Assembly (NCBI GenBank): GCA_004563195.1 | Contig: SFTJ01000025.1 | Location: forward strand, 1 to 64,000 | Origin: a bacterium | GTDB lineage: Bacteria > Bacteroidota > Bacteroidia > Bacteroidales > Muribaculaceae | DNA: 64,000 bases | Direction of reading: 5' to 3' | Shown here: positions 31,455 to 42,900 of the stretch, piece after piece | Numbering within the stretch: position 1 is the stretch's first letter | How the letters are laid out: each line of letters begins with the position of its first letter | Made by a program: the position numbers and the translations under genes | The notes under the pieces: model-generated | Seen by the model: only the letters and a program-made list of their open reading frames with translations | Database searches by the model: none | What the model was told of the DNA's origin: nothing

Positions 31455-31592
31455 CTGTCAGAAACCCCAAATTTAGTTAAAATAATTAAGTTAAAAATAG
31501 TTTATGTATGCAATAACTCGGTTTTTGTTGACATAAACTATAGTTGAGCTGTAGTTATTGTATTTTTGGTGTAAAGTAGTTGTAATTCTATT

Positions 31593-32063
31593 TTAGACCT
31601 TTTTATTGTCGGTTTCCTCTGGGTCTTCTGCAAGCTCTCGAAGCTGCTGCTCAATGGTAATCTTCGTTGCCTTGTTGTTGAAGTCAACGGACGTGCTCTG
31701 CATCTTCGGCATGATGTACTGCATCATCTTCTCGGCGCACTGGAAGCGGTCTTTTGGTTCGAGGGCGAGAAAGTCACTGCCCATTAGTCCACTGTCTTGA
31801 TAGTCGCTGAGGAGGTCGGAGATAACAGCCTTTGTCATTGCCGTTACCTTGTTGACGCTACCCTTCTGCCTTCCTCCTGTCTTACGGCGCACTCGCTCCT
31901 TCATGTTAAGCTCTGGAACGGCTGGGAGGTCGTCGTATGATTGTTCATTGTCGGTACTGTAGTTGTTCACAGTCGGAACAGGTTGTGTTCTTTTCTGTTC
32001 CGCCTTGCCTTTTGTGACTGTCTCCTTATTGGCAGCCTTCGTTGTTGTTTTCTTTGTTGCCAT
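31593..32063 (-). CDS. Possible small terminase subunit
   Basis: 156 residues. A disordered, Lys/Thr-rich N-terminus (1-50) precedes Lys-Thr-Gly-Gly-Arg-Gln-Lys-Gly-Ser-Val-Asn-Lys, and a helical body (Val-Ile-Ser-Asp-Leu-Leu-Ser-Asp-Tyr) similar to proteins at the small-terminase position in Bacteroidales phages. It is transcribed away from the structural genes, with a TATCTTTG box (32097-32090) just upstream. A regulator is the main alternative. Confidence 0.55.
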   Translation of the reverse strand: MATKKTTTKAANKETVTKGKAEQKRTQPVPTVNNYSTDNEQSYDDLPAVPELNMKERVRRKTGGRQKGSVNKVTAMTKAVISDLLSDYQDSGLMGSDFLALEPKDRFQCAEKMMQYIMPKMQSTSVDFNNKATKITIEQQLRELAEDPEETDNKKV

Positions 32064-32103
32064 GAGAATAAATAAATAAAAGTCATGTGCAAAGATAGTT
32101 TGT

Positions 32104-32111
32104 TAGTTTTG
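32104..32111 (+). promoter_or_regulatory. Candidate rightward late promoter box
   Basis: TAGTTTTG followed by CAGCA, the same string as at 9416 and 58336. It lies 38 bp before the start of the structural block at 32149. A leftward TATCTTTG (32097-32090) lies back to back with it. No clear -33 TTTG. Confidence 0.55.
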
Positions 32112-32148
32112 CAGCACAGTTTTATTTATTCATTCATAAACAAGTAAT

Positions 32149-32640
32149 ATGGGACTCATAGGAGCAGCATTAGGCGCAGCTGGCAGTATCTTCGGCGGTA
32201 TCTCTGCAAGTAAGGCAATGAAAAGAGCCAAGGCGAATGTGGAACGTCAGATGCGCGAAAACCAAGATTGGTATGACCGTCGCTATAATGAGGACGCAAC
32301 GCAGCGTGCCGATGCGCAGCGCATCCTTACTATGACGGAGGACAGTATTAAGAGACGTAACAGGGCAGCAGCTGGCACGGCGGCTGTCATGGGTGGTACT
32401 GACGAGAGCGTGGCTGCAGAGAAGGCGGCGAACGCACAGACAATGGCAGATGCAACAAGCCAGATTGCAGCTAATGCCGATGCACGCAAGGACGCTATCG
32501 AGAACCAGTATATGAGCCGCAAGGCAGATCTGAACAATCAGCTGAACGAAATCGAGAAAGGCAAGGCGCAGGCTATCAGTCAAGCGGTGCAGGGCGTGAC
32601 GAGTGCAGCAGGTCAGATGAACTTCGGCGGTATCCTGTAA
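32149..32640 (+). CDS. Internal virion / ejection protein candidate
   Basis: 163 residues. The N-terminus (Leu-Gly-Ala-Ala-Gly-Ser-Ile-Phe-Gly-Gly-Ile-Ser-Ala-Ser-Lys-Ala) is a Gly/Ala-rich amphipathic helix as in T7 gp14-like ejection proteins, and the rest is Ala-rich coiled coil. First gene of the rightward structural block, followed by two more proteins of internal-virion type. Function inferred from composition and position. Confidence 0.65.
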   Translation: MGLIGAALGAAGSIFGGISASKAMKRAKANVERQMRENQDWYDRRYNEDATQRADAQRILTMTEDSIKRRNRAAAGTAAVMGGTDESVAAEKAANAQTMADATSQIAANADARKDAIENQYMSRKADLNNQLNEIEKGKAQAISQAVQGVTSAAGQMNFGGIL

Positions 32641-32659
32641 TCATTAAACCTTTACGACT

Positions 32660-33916
32660 ATGGCTACAACGAAAGACCAGATACTTAACCAGCAGGATGC
32701 GCCAGAGGTTGCACCTCCTGCTGATGCAACGCCTAAGCAGCACAACAATGGCGGTACCGCTCCCACTGGCAATGACGGCAACGAGCCTCCAGTGAACGAT
32801 GGTAGTGCCGTTGTTGGTGATAATGTCGCTCCAGATGGTGACAGCGAGAGCGGAGCAGTTGTGAAGGCTCCTCAGCCTACGAGCTATGCAGAGCAGCCAA
32901 AGGACGCTCCTGTTGTTCCTGCTGGAGGTGGAACGGAAGCGAAGGCAGCACCTGTGAAACCTGCTGAGGCTCCTGCAACGACCACTACCACAACAGCGGA
33001 CGGCGGTACTCCTCGTATGAGCTATGTGGAGATGTTTCAGAAGATGTCCCCATATAAGCCACCGACGGAGGAGGAACTGGAGAAGGAACGCAAGAAGGAG
33101 AAGCGCGAGAAGATATTTGCCGCCATTGGTGACGGTATCGCAGCACTCTCCAACCTTTTCTTCACCACACAGGGCGCACCGAACGCCTACGACCCAAAGA
33201 ACAGCCTCAGCGCGAAAGCACAGGAGCGTTGGGATAAGTTGAAGAAGGAGCGTGACGAGAACGGACGTTACTACACCGCTGCATACATGCAGGCTATGAA
33301 GAATGACGAGGAGGGTGCGCGTGATGATCGCAACTGGCGACACCAACTTGAACGTGAAGGCGTGCAAGACCAGCGTTATGCCGATGATATTGCACATCGT
33401 GATAAGCGTGAGGGTATCGAGGACGAACGCTACGACGCTAACATCAAGCACCGCGACGCTCGCGAAGCTGTTGAAGACCAGCACTGGGATAAGCAGTTCC
33501 AGATGCAGGAACGTCAGTTCAAGGAGTCTGTCAGACAGTTCAACGTCACCAGCGCGCAGAACCAGCAGCGCATCAACATGGAGTCGAAGCGACTTGCACG
33601 CGAAATGCAGAAGGAAACAGTGTCGTTTGCTCTCGGTACTGGCAAGGGTACAATCTCCATACCTACCAACGCACTCAACGCATCTAACGTGTCCTATGTA
33701 TTCAGCAAGCTCCCTGCCAATGTGCAGGCACAGTGTAAAGGCGAAGCTATCTACGACAGCAAGAAGCGAAAGGTGGTTGGTCACAAGGCTCCTACGACGG
33801 AAGCAATGCTTGTCTGCATCGGTGCAAACATCGAAGGCAGCGTAGATGCACAGAACGCTTTGCGTGAGATTGGCGGTGGCAAGCCTCAGAAGCAGAAGAA
33901 AATAGGATTAAAATAA
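32660..33916 (+). CDS. Coiled-coil virion protein candidate
   Basis: 418 residues. The first 115 are Pro/Ala/Thr/Asn-rich and disordered. Next comes a conserved-looking block (Met-Ser-Tyr-Val-Glu-Met-Phe-Gln-Lys-Met-Ser-Pro, then Ala-Ala-Ile-Gly-Asp-Gly-Ile-Ala-Ala-Leu-Ser-Asn-Leu). Then a very charged coiled coil with a repeated pattern His-Arg-Asp-x-Arg-Glu-x-x-Glu-Asp near residues 220-275. The tail is basic. Probably an internal virion protein ejected with the DNA. No enzyme motif. Confidence 0.65.
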   Translation: MATTKDQILNQQDAPEVAPPADATPKQHNNGGTAPTGNDGNEPPVNDGSAVVGDNVAPDGDSESGAVVKAPQPTSYAEQPKDAPVVPAGGGTEAKAAPVKPAEAPATTTTTTADGGTPRMSYVEMFQKMSPYKPPTEEELEKERKKEKREKIFAAIGDGIAALSNLFFTTQGAPNAYDPKNSLSAKAQERWDKLKKERDENGRYYTAAYMQAMKNDEEGARDDRNWRHQLEREGVQDQRYADDIAHRDKREGIEDERYDANIKHRDAREAVEDQHWDKQFQMQERQFKESVRQFNVTSAQNQQRINMESKRLAREMQKETVSFALGTGKGTISIPTNALNASNVSYVFSKLPANVQAQCKGEAIYDSKKRKVVGHKAPTTEAMLVCIGANIEGSVDAQNALREIGGGKPQKQKKIGLK

Positions 33917-33933
33917 CTCATATACTATAAGTC

Positions 33934-36900
33934 ATGGCAGACGATAGAATAAGTAAGAACCTACATTTGGTGTACTCTGCGCTGAAAAGCGAAGGGTACA
34001 CCGATATTGGTGATGAACAGGACTTCATCAAGAAGATGCAGGACGAGCAGAACCGCTTGAAGGTGTATAACGCCTTGAAGGGTGCAGGCTACAGTGACAT
34101 GGGCAGCGACTTCAAGTCGTTTAGCGGCATGATTTACACCGCACCTCAGCCAAAGCCACAAGCAGCGGCAGCTCCAGCAGCTTCTCCTCAGTCCTCACCT
34201 ACCACCATTCAGACCAACGTAGTGCAGCCAGTCGTTCAGACACCTGCAACACAACAGCAGACTACAAGTGCAGCACCAAGAGAAGTGAAGAAGGGCGACG
34301 GCTCTATGCTCATGGCTCCCAAGCAGGAGCAGCCTTCGTTCAAGTTCAATTTCACGGCTCAAACCTACCATGGTGTTCCTATGCTCCAGAATGACGAGAA
34401 GGGAAACCCAAAGGTAAGCGGTGGAACATTCAACCCTGTTACAGGTCAGTATGAGGGCGAGGGCAGCTTCTATACAGACTGGATGGGTAACAAGATACCT
34501 GTAAACAGTGATTATGGCAAAGCAGCCGTAGCCTATCAGCAGCATGTGAAGGACGTTAGCCCTATCAATGAAGAGCTGGAGGAAGCCTACAAGGAGCGTG
34601 ACCGCATCAACAAGATGTTATCAGACCGCATGGGCGAGATAGACAAGGCAGAGAACGATCAGCCTTGGTACCTCAAAATGCTTCGTGAAGGCGGTCGCGC
34701 ATACGCTGGTGACAAAATGGGCGGTGCTGGTTCTGCTACTGACTATCAGTTGAAGTACAACAGCGACCAGCAGTACCGCAACATCATGTCAGCAGCTCGT
34801 AAGAACAGAGCTGCTATCAAGGCACTCGAAGACAAGAAGAATGGAAAGCAGAATGAGTTTTGGCACGCATTCGGCAATGCCATTACCAACGGCTACACCT
34901 TCTCGCAGGGTGATAGTGACTGGGGTGATGTCAACGCTCTCATTGATGCACAGAAGCACATGCCAGAGATTGAGCGCAAGCAGAAGACTGGCGAAAAACT
35001 TACCAAGTATGAGGAGATTGCAGCAACAGTAATCAAGAACCATGCTTGGGATAATGACGTGCAGCAGCGTTATGGCGACGAATACGGCGCATGGGCGCGT
35101 GCAGGCGAAACCGCTGTCGGTTCCCTCGAACTTGGTATTGACTTCCTCACAATGGGACCAGAGCTGAAAGCAACGGCAGGCAGCGTGATGAAGCTCACAG
35201 AGAAGGGTGCAACAAAGGTGCTCGGTGATGCAGCCACTAAAGGACTCGGCAAGTACATGACCAAAGCAACAGGTGTTACTGTCGGCTCCATGATAGCAGG
35301 TGCAGAAATGTCGAACACTGTAGGTCTCAACCGCACCATGTCGGACGTTGGCAAGCGTTACCTTGGTAACGTGACAGTCAATGAAGAAGACGGCAGCTAT
35401 CAATTTGACGGCGGCAAAGGCTTCTTGCAGTCACTCTATGAGGCAGAAATGGCAGCATCTATCGAGAACGGTTCAGAAGTCCTCGGTGAGTTCCTTCCTG
35501 GCAGTGGCATGTTGCTCAAAGGTCTGGAGAAGGTCGGCATGAAGAAGGTAGCCAACGGACTTACTCGTCTTGGCGGCAGCACATGGTATAAGAACTACAC
35601 AAAGGCTCTGGAGTCAATCGGCTTCCATGGTGTAGGCGGTGAGGCTGTCGAGGAGTATGCAGGTCTTCTTGGTAATGCCTTGCTCGTTGGTGACAACAAG
35701 TTCAGTGACCTTCTCGACCCAAAGACACACGTTGACATCTGGCTTGGATGCGCTGTTACTGGCGGCTTGCTCAATGCTCCTCGTACTGTTGGTTATGCAG
35801 CACAGGGCGCAAACAAGGGCTATCAAGCAGCGCAGTATTACCGCTATAAGCATAAGACCGACAAGGCAGATGCAGCAGCTAATGCAGTATGGGGTGACGA
35901 ATGGGTAGATCTCCGTGACCGCATCGACGGTACCAGCAACGAGGACATGACCGACATTGCAACCTCTATCTATACTGATGCAGACATGACACCAGAGCAG
36001 AAACGCACCGCTCTGGATTACATAGGTAACCTTACAGCCATGCGAGGTTACAACATGGGTCGTATCTCCATGGAACGTGAGGACGAGAACGGACGAGGCA
36101 CTACTGATGATGAGCGCAGTCTGAACAACGCCTTTGCCACTGGCTACAATTCCACAGAGCAGGAAGACATGGAAGATGCGAAGAATGCCTACGACATGCA
36201 CCGTCAGCTTGCAGAGAACAGTCTGGACGAATGGACTCTTTCAGCACTTGACGGCAACGAGACAGGCATTGACGGCGAACCTCTCAACCCTCTGCATATC
36301 CTTGGCAACATGGCTTATTCTCCTATTGTTTGTGATGCCATGACCGATGAGCAGCGCAAGATTGCCGCTGACTATCTCAACGCTAAAGCGAGGTATGACG
36401 GCATGTTGCAGCGCGTGCGCGATGATATTGACAGCCGTATCTCTGCCAGTGATGCAGCCATAGACCAGCGCACTAACCGCGTTGGCTTAATTCAGCCTGC
36501 CACTATGAAGCTCGACGATAGAAGGGTGTATGTAGTGGACGGCAACCTTGTGATGCACGACGACGGCAGCATGATTGACATTGACAACAGTAGTGAGAGC
36601 ATTCTTGTGCGTGATGCAGAGACTGGCAAACTGGAATGGGCAAGTCCTCATGACTTCCTTTCTGTTGACGATGAGATAGACCCAGCAGCCGAGAAGGAAG
36701 CAGCACAGGCAGCCATTCGTGAGCAGTATGCCGAGGAGCAGGCGCAGAAGATTGACGGCGCACTTCCATTCAATGATGGCGACATCTACAGCGTCATGGA
36801 AGAAGACGGCACACAGTGGACCGCTCAGATACTTGCCGACAATGGCGACGGTACTGTGCAGGTAGCATGGAACGGCAATGTCAACAACCCTCAGACTGTA

Positions 36901-39900
36901 TCAAAGGACTTCGTGCAGGAGCTTTCAACCAATGCAGCCATGTCACGCCTTTCCCAGAATGAGCAGGAGCGAGCTATGCAGGAGCAGTTGGATAAGGAAG
37001 ACGAGTTCCAGCAGGAGCGTCCTGTTTACAACCTCAACGATGAGGTTACGCTTCGTGGTGAGAATGGTGAGCCTGTTCGTGGTTCCATTACCACCGAGGA
37101 GAATGAGGACGGACAGATTGAGGTCTATACCGAGACTCCTATCAACGGCAAGAAGATACACATGTTCACTCGTCAGCAGATAGACGACATGCTCATGGAG
37201 CACAACGGCGAGGCTGTTGTGGTACCAGAAGCACCTGCCATTACCGCTGAGATTGACAATGCAGGAGCCGTACAGTCAGAGCCTTCTACTGTGCAAAACG
37301 ACGTGGAAAACGTACCAGAAACGACCGAAAACGTACCAAATACCGATGAAAACGTACCAGCTGCGGAGGAAACTGTCGCAGTTGAGCCTATGCCAATGGT
37401 CGGAGAAGGTGAGGATGCGGAGCCAGATTTCAGTGCTACCACTCCTCAGCGTGCACACGATTACATCTTCAATGAGAGCGGACTGGAGGAAGCCGATGCA
37501 GCAGCGTTCACCAAGAACAATGTTGAGGCAGCAAACAAGGAGCTGGAGAAGATTAAGAACAAAAAGCCTAAAATGGGTACAAGCATTGCCAAGTTCAACA
37601 AGGACAAAGCAGAATGGGAGCAGAAAGTTAACGAGGCACAGGCTAAAGCCGACTACTGGAAGCAGGTTAAGGAAGCTCGCGACAAGGTACTTGCACAGCG
37701 TCTTGCAGAACAGCAGGAGCGCGAACGTCAGCAGATCGAGCAGGCACAGGCTGATGAAGCCGCCTATCGTGAGGAAATGGCACGCAAGGAAGCCGAGCAA
37801 GCCGCACTTGGTACCAACAATGTTTCTCCTGCCATTCGTGATAAGTGGGTCAATGCTCCAAAGGTTGAGGGCGCACAGGACGAGATTGTCCTTCCTAACG
37901 GCGAGAAAGTAGCAGGACGTTACTATCTCGTTGAGAGCGGTGCAGCCTCAGCAAGCCATGACAGCAACAATGGCTTTGCGAAGACCGAGGGCTTCCCTGT
38001 TGATGAGAACGGCGGCAGCGTCAATGACCGTGATTATGAGCGCGACATGGACGCACAGCGCATCACACGCGACATAGCTAACAATTATGATAGCCGTGCC
38101 GTGCAGACTCCTGTTGTCGTATCGCAGGACGGTGTTGTCCTCTCTGGCAATGGTCGTACCATGGCAGGTGAGCTTGCAGCAGCACAGAACACTGATGCAG
38201 CCTACAACAGTCATATTGCTCAGTACCCGACCAAGTGGGGATTCACGAAGCAGCAGGTGGAAGGTATGCAGCATCCTCGCGTCGTATTCGTTCCAGATGC
38301 AGCCATGCCATACACCGCTGAGACCTTTGCGAAGTTCAATCAGCAGGAAATGAAGGGACAGAGCAAGACGGAGCAGGCAGTGAAGCTTGGCAAGGTTGTT
38401 AGCGACAAAGCCTTCAACCGCATCATCGGTATTATCAACCGCTTCGATACCCTTGGCGACTTCTACGCTGACAGCAAGGCTACATCTGAAGCTATCACGG
38501 AGTTGCAGGGTGACGGCGTACTGTCACAGGCACAGATGGCAGAAATGTACGACGGCGACGGTATCAGTGCCATTGGCAAGGAGCTTTTGGAGAATACCCT
38601 TATCGGTAAGGCATTCGAGAGCAACCCTAACGCCGTGCGCGAGATTACCGAGTACAAGAGTATGCGTCAGAGCATCATCACAGCACTGGCAGAGATTAGC
38701 AACAACCTTTCACTTGGTAAGGAGTATTCTCTGGAGTCAGAGCTTGCACAGGCTATTGACCTCGTATATCAAGCGAGAAATGGCGGCAGCAAGTTCGGTG
38801 AGCCTGTAAGTTGGTTTGCTCGTCAGCAAAACCTTGACTTCTTCGGTTTCAGTGATACCGTGGCAGATTACAACAACGCCACCATGCTGATGATTTCAGA
38901 CATCATCAACGACAATCGCAGTTCACGTCTGAAGAAGTACCTCCAGATTTACAACTATAATGCGCAGGACTCTGCCAACGGACAGCTTGATTTGTTCACT
39001 GGTAGCGTTCATAGCAAGGAAGATATTATCAACGAAGTAAAACAGCTATTCAACAATGGAAGCGAAGAAGAACAGCAGAAAGCCGCTCAAGAAGCCGTCG
39101 CAAGGCGTAAAGCAGAGAGCGTTCAAGAAAATGTCACTGTCGCTAATGGCAGCGAAGCAGAGCCAGCAGGAGAAGTAACCGAGACTCCAGCCGTTGCAGA
39201 GGGCGTTGAAACGCCTGCAACGGAGGAAGCACCTACCATGAGTCTTGACAACAAACGTGCTATCATCCAGCAGTATCTTATGGAAATGGACGGAGCCACC
39301 GAACTTCTTAACGTGATGAGCGAGGACGAAATGGACTTATTCATGAACGCTATGGACGCTTGGGAGGTAGCCAATGAGGAGTACGGCAATGTGATGCAGT
39401 ACTTTGAGCCAGACCTAAAGAGCAAGAACAAGGAAACCGTTGAACATGCTAAGGCACGCATCAAGGGCGCACATGATGTTGCAGACGAGCGTTTTGCCGT
39501 TGTAGAACAACTGCACAACAACCTTTGTGAGAAATACAATATCTCCAAGTATGACGAAGCCAAGGAGTTCTATCGTAAGAATTACACCTTGCAACCTCTG
39601 TTGGCACAGCTCAGAGAGCAGCAGCGTTTCGTTAGAGAAGGTCGTGGTGATGAGGACGTGGTGCGTGCCATTCTTGACATTCTCAACGAGGAATACGGCA
39701 ACGGCGAGCAGAACGACCTTGCAACCGCTATTGCGGCAGCAGAGGCAGCTACAGAAGCCAACCCTACTGATGCGCAGAAGGAAGCAGGCAACTACAAGAA
39801 GGGACATGTTAAGGTTGACGGCTTTGACATTACCATTGAGAACGCCAAGGGCAGCACTCGCAGCGGTAAGGATGCAGACGGCAAGGAGTGGAGCGTTACC

Positions 39901-42900
39901 ATGAACAACACCTACGGTTACATTCGTGGTACCGAAGGCGTTGACGGTGACCATATCGACATCTACCTTTCTGATGATCCTTCAAATGGCAATGTGTTTG
40001 TCATTGACCAAGTGAAGGTAGACGGCACATTTGACGAGCACAAGGTAATGTACGGCTTTGCCTCAGCCGAGGAAGCACGCGACAACTACCTTGCCAACTA
40101 TTCAGAAGGCTGGACTGGTCTTGGTACCATAAGCGAGGTAACAAAGGACGAGTTCAAGAAATGGATAGAGAGCAGCCACCGCAAGACAAAGCCTTTTGCA
40201 GACTACAAGAACGTGAAGGTGGAAGGTGCGCAGAATGAAGCCGCTGATGGCGTTGTAACACCAGCGGCAGAGAAGACTGACAACCAAGGCAACCCACTCA
40301 ACGAGGACGGAACATTGAAGCTGGAGAAGCTTTCATCTATCGACGAGATTACCGATGAAGACTTCTCTACACCTACTCGTAGTGTTGAGCTACCTACATT
40401 GCCTAAGAAAGTGGATGAAGCTATTGGTGCTAATGGTAAGCCTGTTATCATCAAGAAGAATATCTTTGAGCGCAATGCAGAACGTCATGCGGACTTGACC
40501 GCTGACGATAGCAGAAACATTCTCCAATCAGCCTTGTACAATCCTAACCTGTACGGACAGAACCAAAAGGCAAAGCGACCTTATAACTGGGTTGTTATAA
40601 ATACGAAGGACAAGGAAGGAAACAACCGTCTTGTACTCCTTGAACTGAGTCCAGAAAAAGAAAACGCCGAGATAGTACATTGGCACTACATCGACGACAA
40701 AGGACTGGAAAAAATTAAAAGACAAGCCGAACGTGAGGACGGGCAACTCCTCATACTGCCTTCCGAATCGGAAGAGGCTGGTGCCCTTTCCAGCCCTACG
40801 AACGACTTGTCTTCTGGCGGCAAAGTTAAGAATAATTCTGCATCCGACCAAGAAAACGGTTTTAAATCATACAAAATCAGTGCATTTAAGTACACAACCA
40901 AGCGCGGCAAGAAGCTAAACATGCAGCTTGTGACGTTTGAAAGTGAGCTTAGCAAGGAGCAGATGAACGCTGCAAAGAAGCTTGCTAAAGACCTCAAAGG
41001 CTGGTGGAGCAAGGACGACGGCGGTTTCCTCATGCGTGATGCAGACAGCGCACAGCAGCTTGCCGAGTCCGTGTTTGGTGACGAGGAAGCCGTGGCAAAT
41101 GCGCAGCCTGTCACACTTGAAGACATGAAGCTTGTCACAGCCGAGCCTGTTGCGGAGCAGGAAGAAGGCTTCCATGGTGGTGATACCGTCTGGAGCAAGC
41201 AGCATGGCGAGAACAAGCATATCCTCATGGCGCATCATGCTAATGGTGTTATTCAGAGCTACACCTTCACCGACGGCACAAAAGCCATGGCGCAGGACGT
41301 TGAGGCAGCCCATGAGGATGAGCGCGACCCTCGTTGGCATGAAGGCTGGGACGGCGACTATGTTACATGGAAGGCACGCCAAGACTACCTCGACGAGATA
41401 GAGCGTAAGGAACAGGCAGCAGCCGATGAAGGACGTGTAGCCTATTTCGTGGCAGGTGCTGACAGTATGGGACAGCGTAACGGCACATTCCATAAGGTTT
41501 GGCTCATGCCAGAAGACGTTATAACCGAGGACGGACAACCTCGTTACAATGGTCGTATGCTCTGGACTCGCGATGAGGCTTACCACACAGAAGAAGGTTT
41601 CCAGCTTGGCAACATCTACTATACAGGTGAGGAGTTCGCCGATGCGTTCCCTGCACCAAAGGAGGAAGCAGCTACCGAGCAAGTAACTGAGCAAGCTCCT
41701 ATTGAGGACGAGGGCACACGCGCGATGCAGCTCTTTGATACTATCAGCGAGGGCGACGTGTTTGTCAATGACAATGGCTTGAAGGTGGAAATCGTCAAGA
41801 AGGTCGAGGGCAAGCGCAAGGGTATCAGCAATGCCGCACTCAAAGTAAGGTGGACGCAGGACAATGGCAAGCAGGAAAGACAGACTGGTGACGTGAAGAT
41901 ATACAATGCCCTTCACTTCATGCAGTATCTCGAAGCCAACAACCTTGCGAAGTCTGATACTCCTGCTGAGGAGCAGAAAGGCAGCGGCAATAAGATTGTG
42001 ACCGATGAACGCTATGAGCAACTGAAAGCGCGTATGCGTAAGAAGCTTGGACAGCTCAACGTGTCTATTATCGGCATTGATCCCGAAATGCTTGCTATCG
42101 GTACCGAAATGGCAGTCTATCATATCGAGAAGGGCGCACGCCAGTTTATCCCATACGCAAAGGCAATGATTGAGGACTTGGGCGAAGCAATACGCCCATA
42201 CCTCAAATCATTCTACAATGGTGCTCGCGACCTTCCAGAGATTGAGGCTAACGGCTGGACTGACGAAATGACTCCATACGACGAGGTACGCAAGATTGAC
42301 GTTGCTAACTTCGACCAGAACACTACTAATGCCATGGCAACCGCCGACATGGTAGTGAAGGAGGAGCAGGCAGCACAGCAAGCAGAAGCAGCCAAAGAAC
42401 AGATAATCGAAACCCGAAACAATAACCGCAATGAAGCAGAAAAGCAGACAGAAACAAATACGCAAGCTGTTGCAGACGAAGCAGCAGCTGTTGCAAGCGA
42501 AACAGAAAGCGTTGTCAGCTCTGGAGACGCAGCAGCAATCTCAGAGCAAGTAAGCAAGATAGATGCAGCCATGGAGAAGGTGAACAAGCAGCTTGCCCTC
42601 CTTGGTTACTATGAGGCTGACGATAGCGACCCTTCCAAGTTCCATGAGAGCTATGGCTACATGAAGACCGCCGAGAAGAAGGCTGTTGCAGATGCGCTCA
42701 AACTATCGCGCGAAATCTGCAAGGCACTTGGTATGCAGTCCATTCCTAAACGTGACATACATGCGAACATCGCGCCTATTGGTGGTGATGTGACATTCCG
42801 TATTCCTTTGAACGATGGCAAGAGCCTGTACTTCAATATCGGTCTTGAAAACGACAATGGCAACCTCAGCTTGTCGCGCATCATGTATCGTGTAGAGGAT

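Noticed and set aside
32576..33784. Long open frame on the minus strand (402 codons) opposite the coiled-coil virion gene
   Set aside because: It is the antisense shadow of a codon-biased rightward gene, with unnatural Leu/Arg/His/Cys-rich composition.
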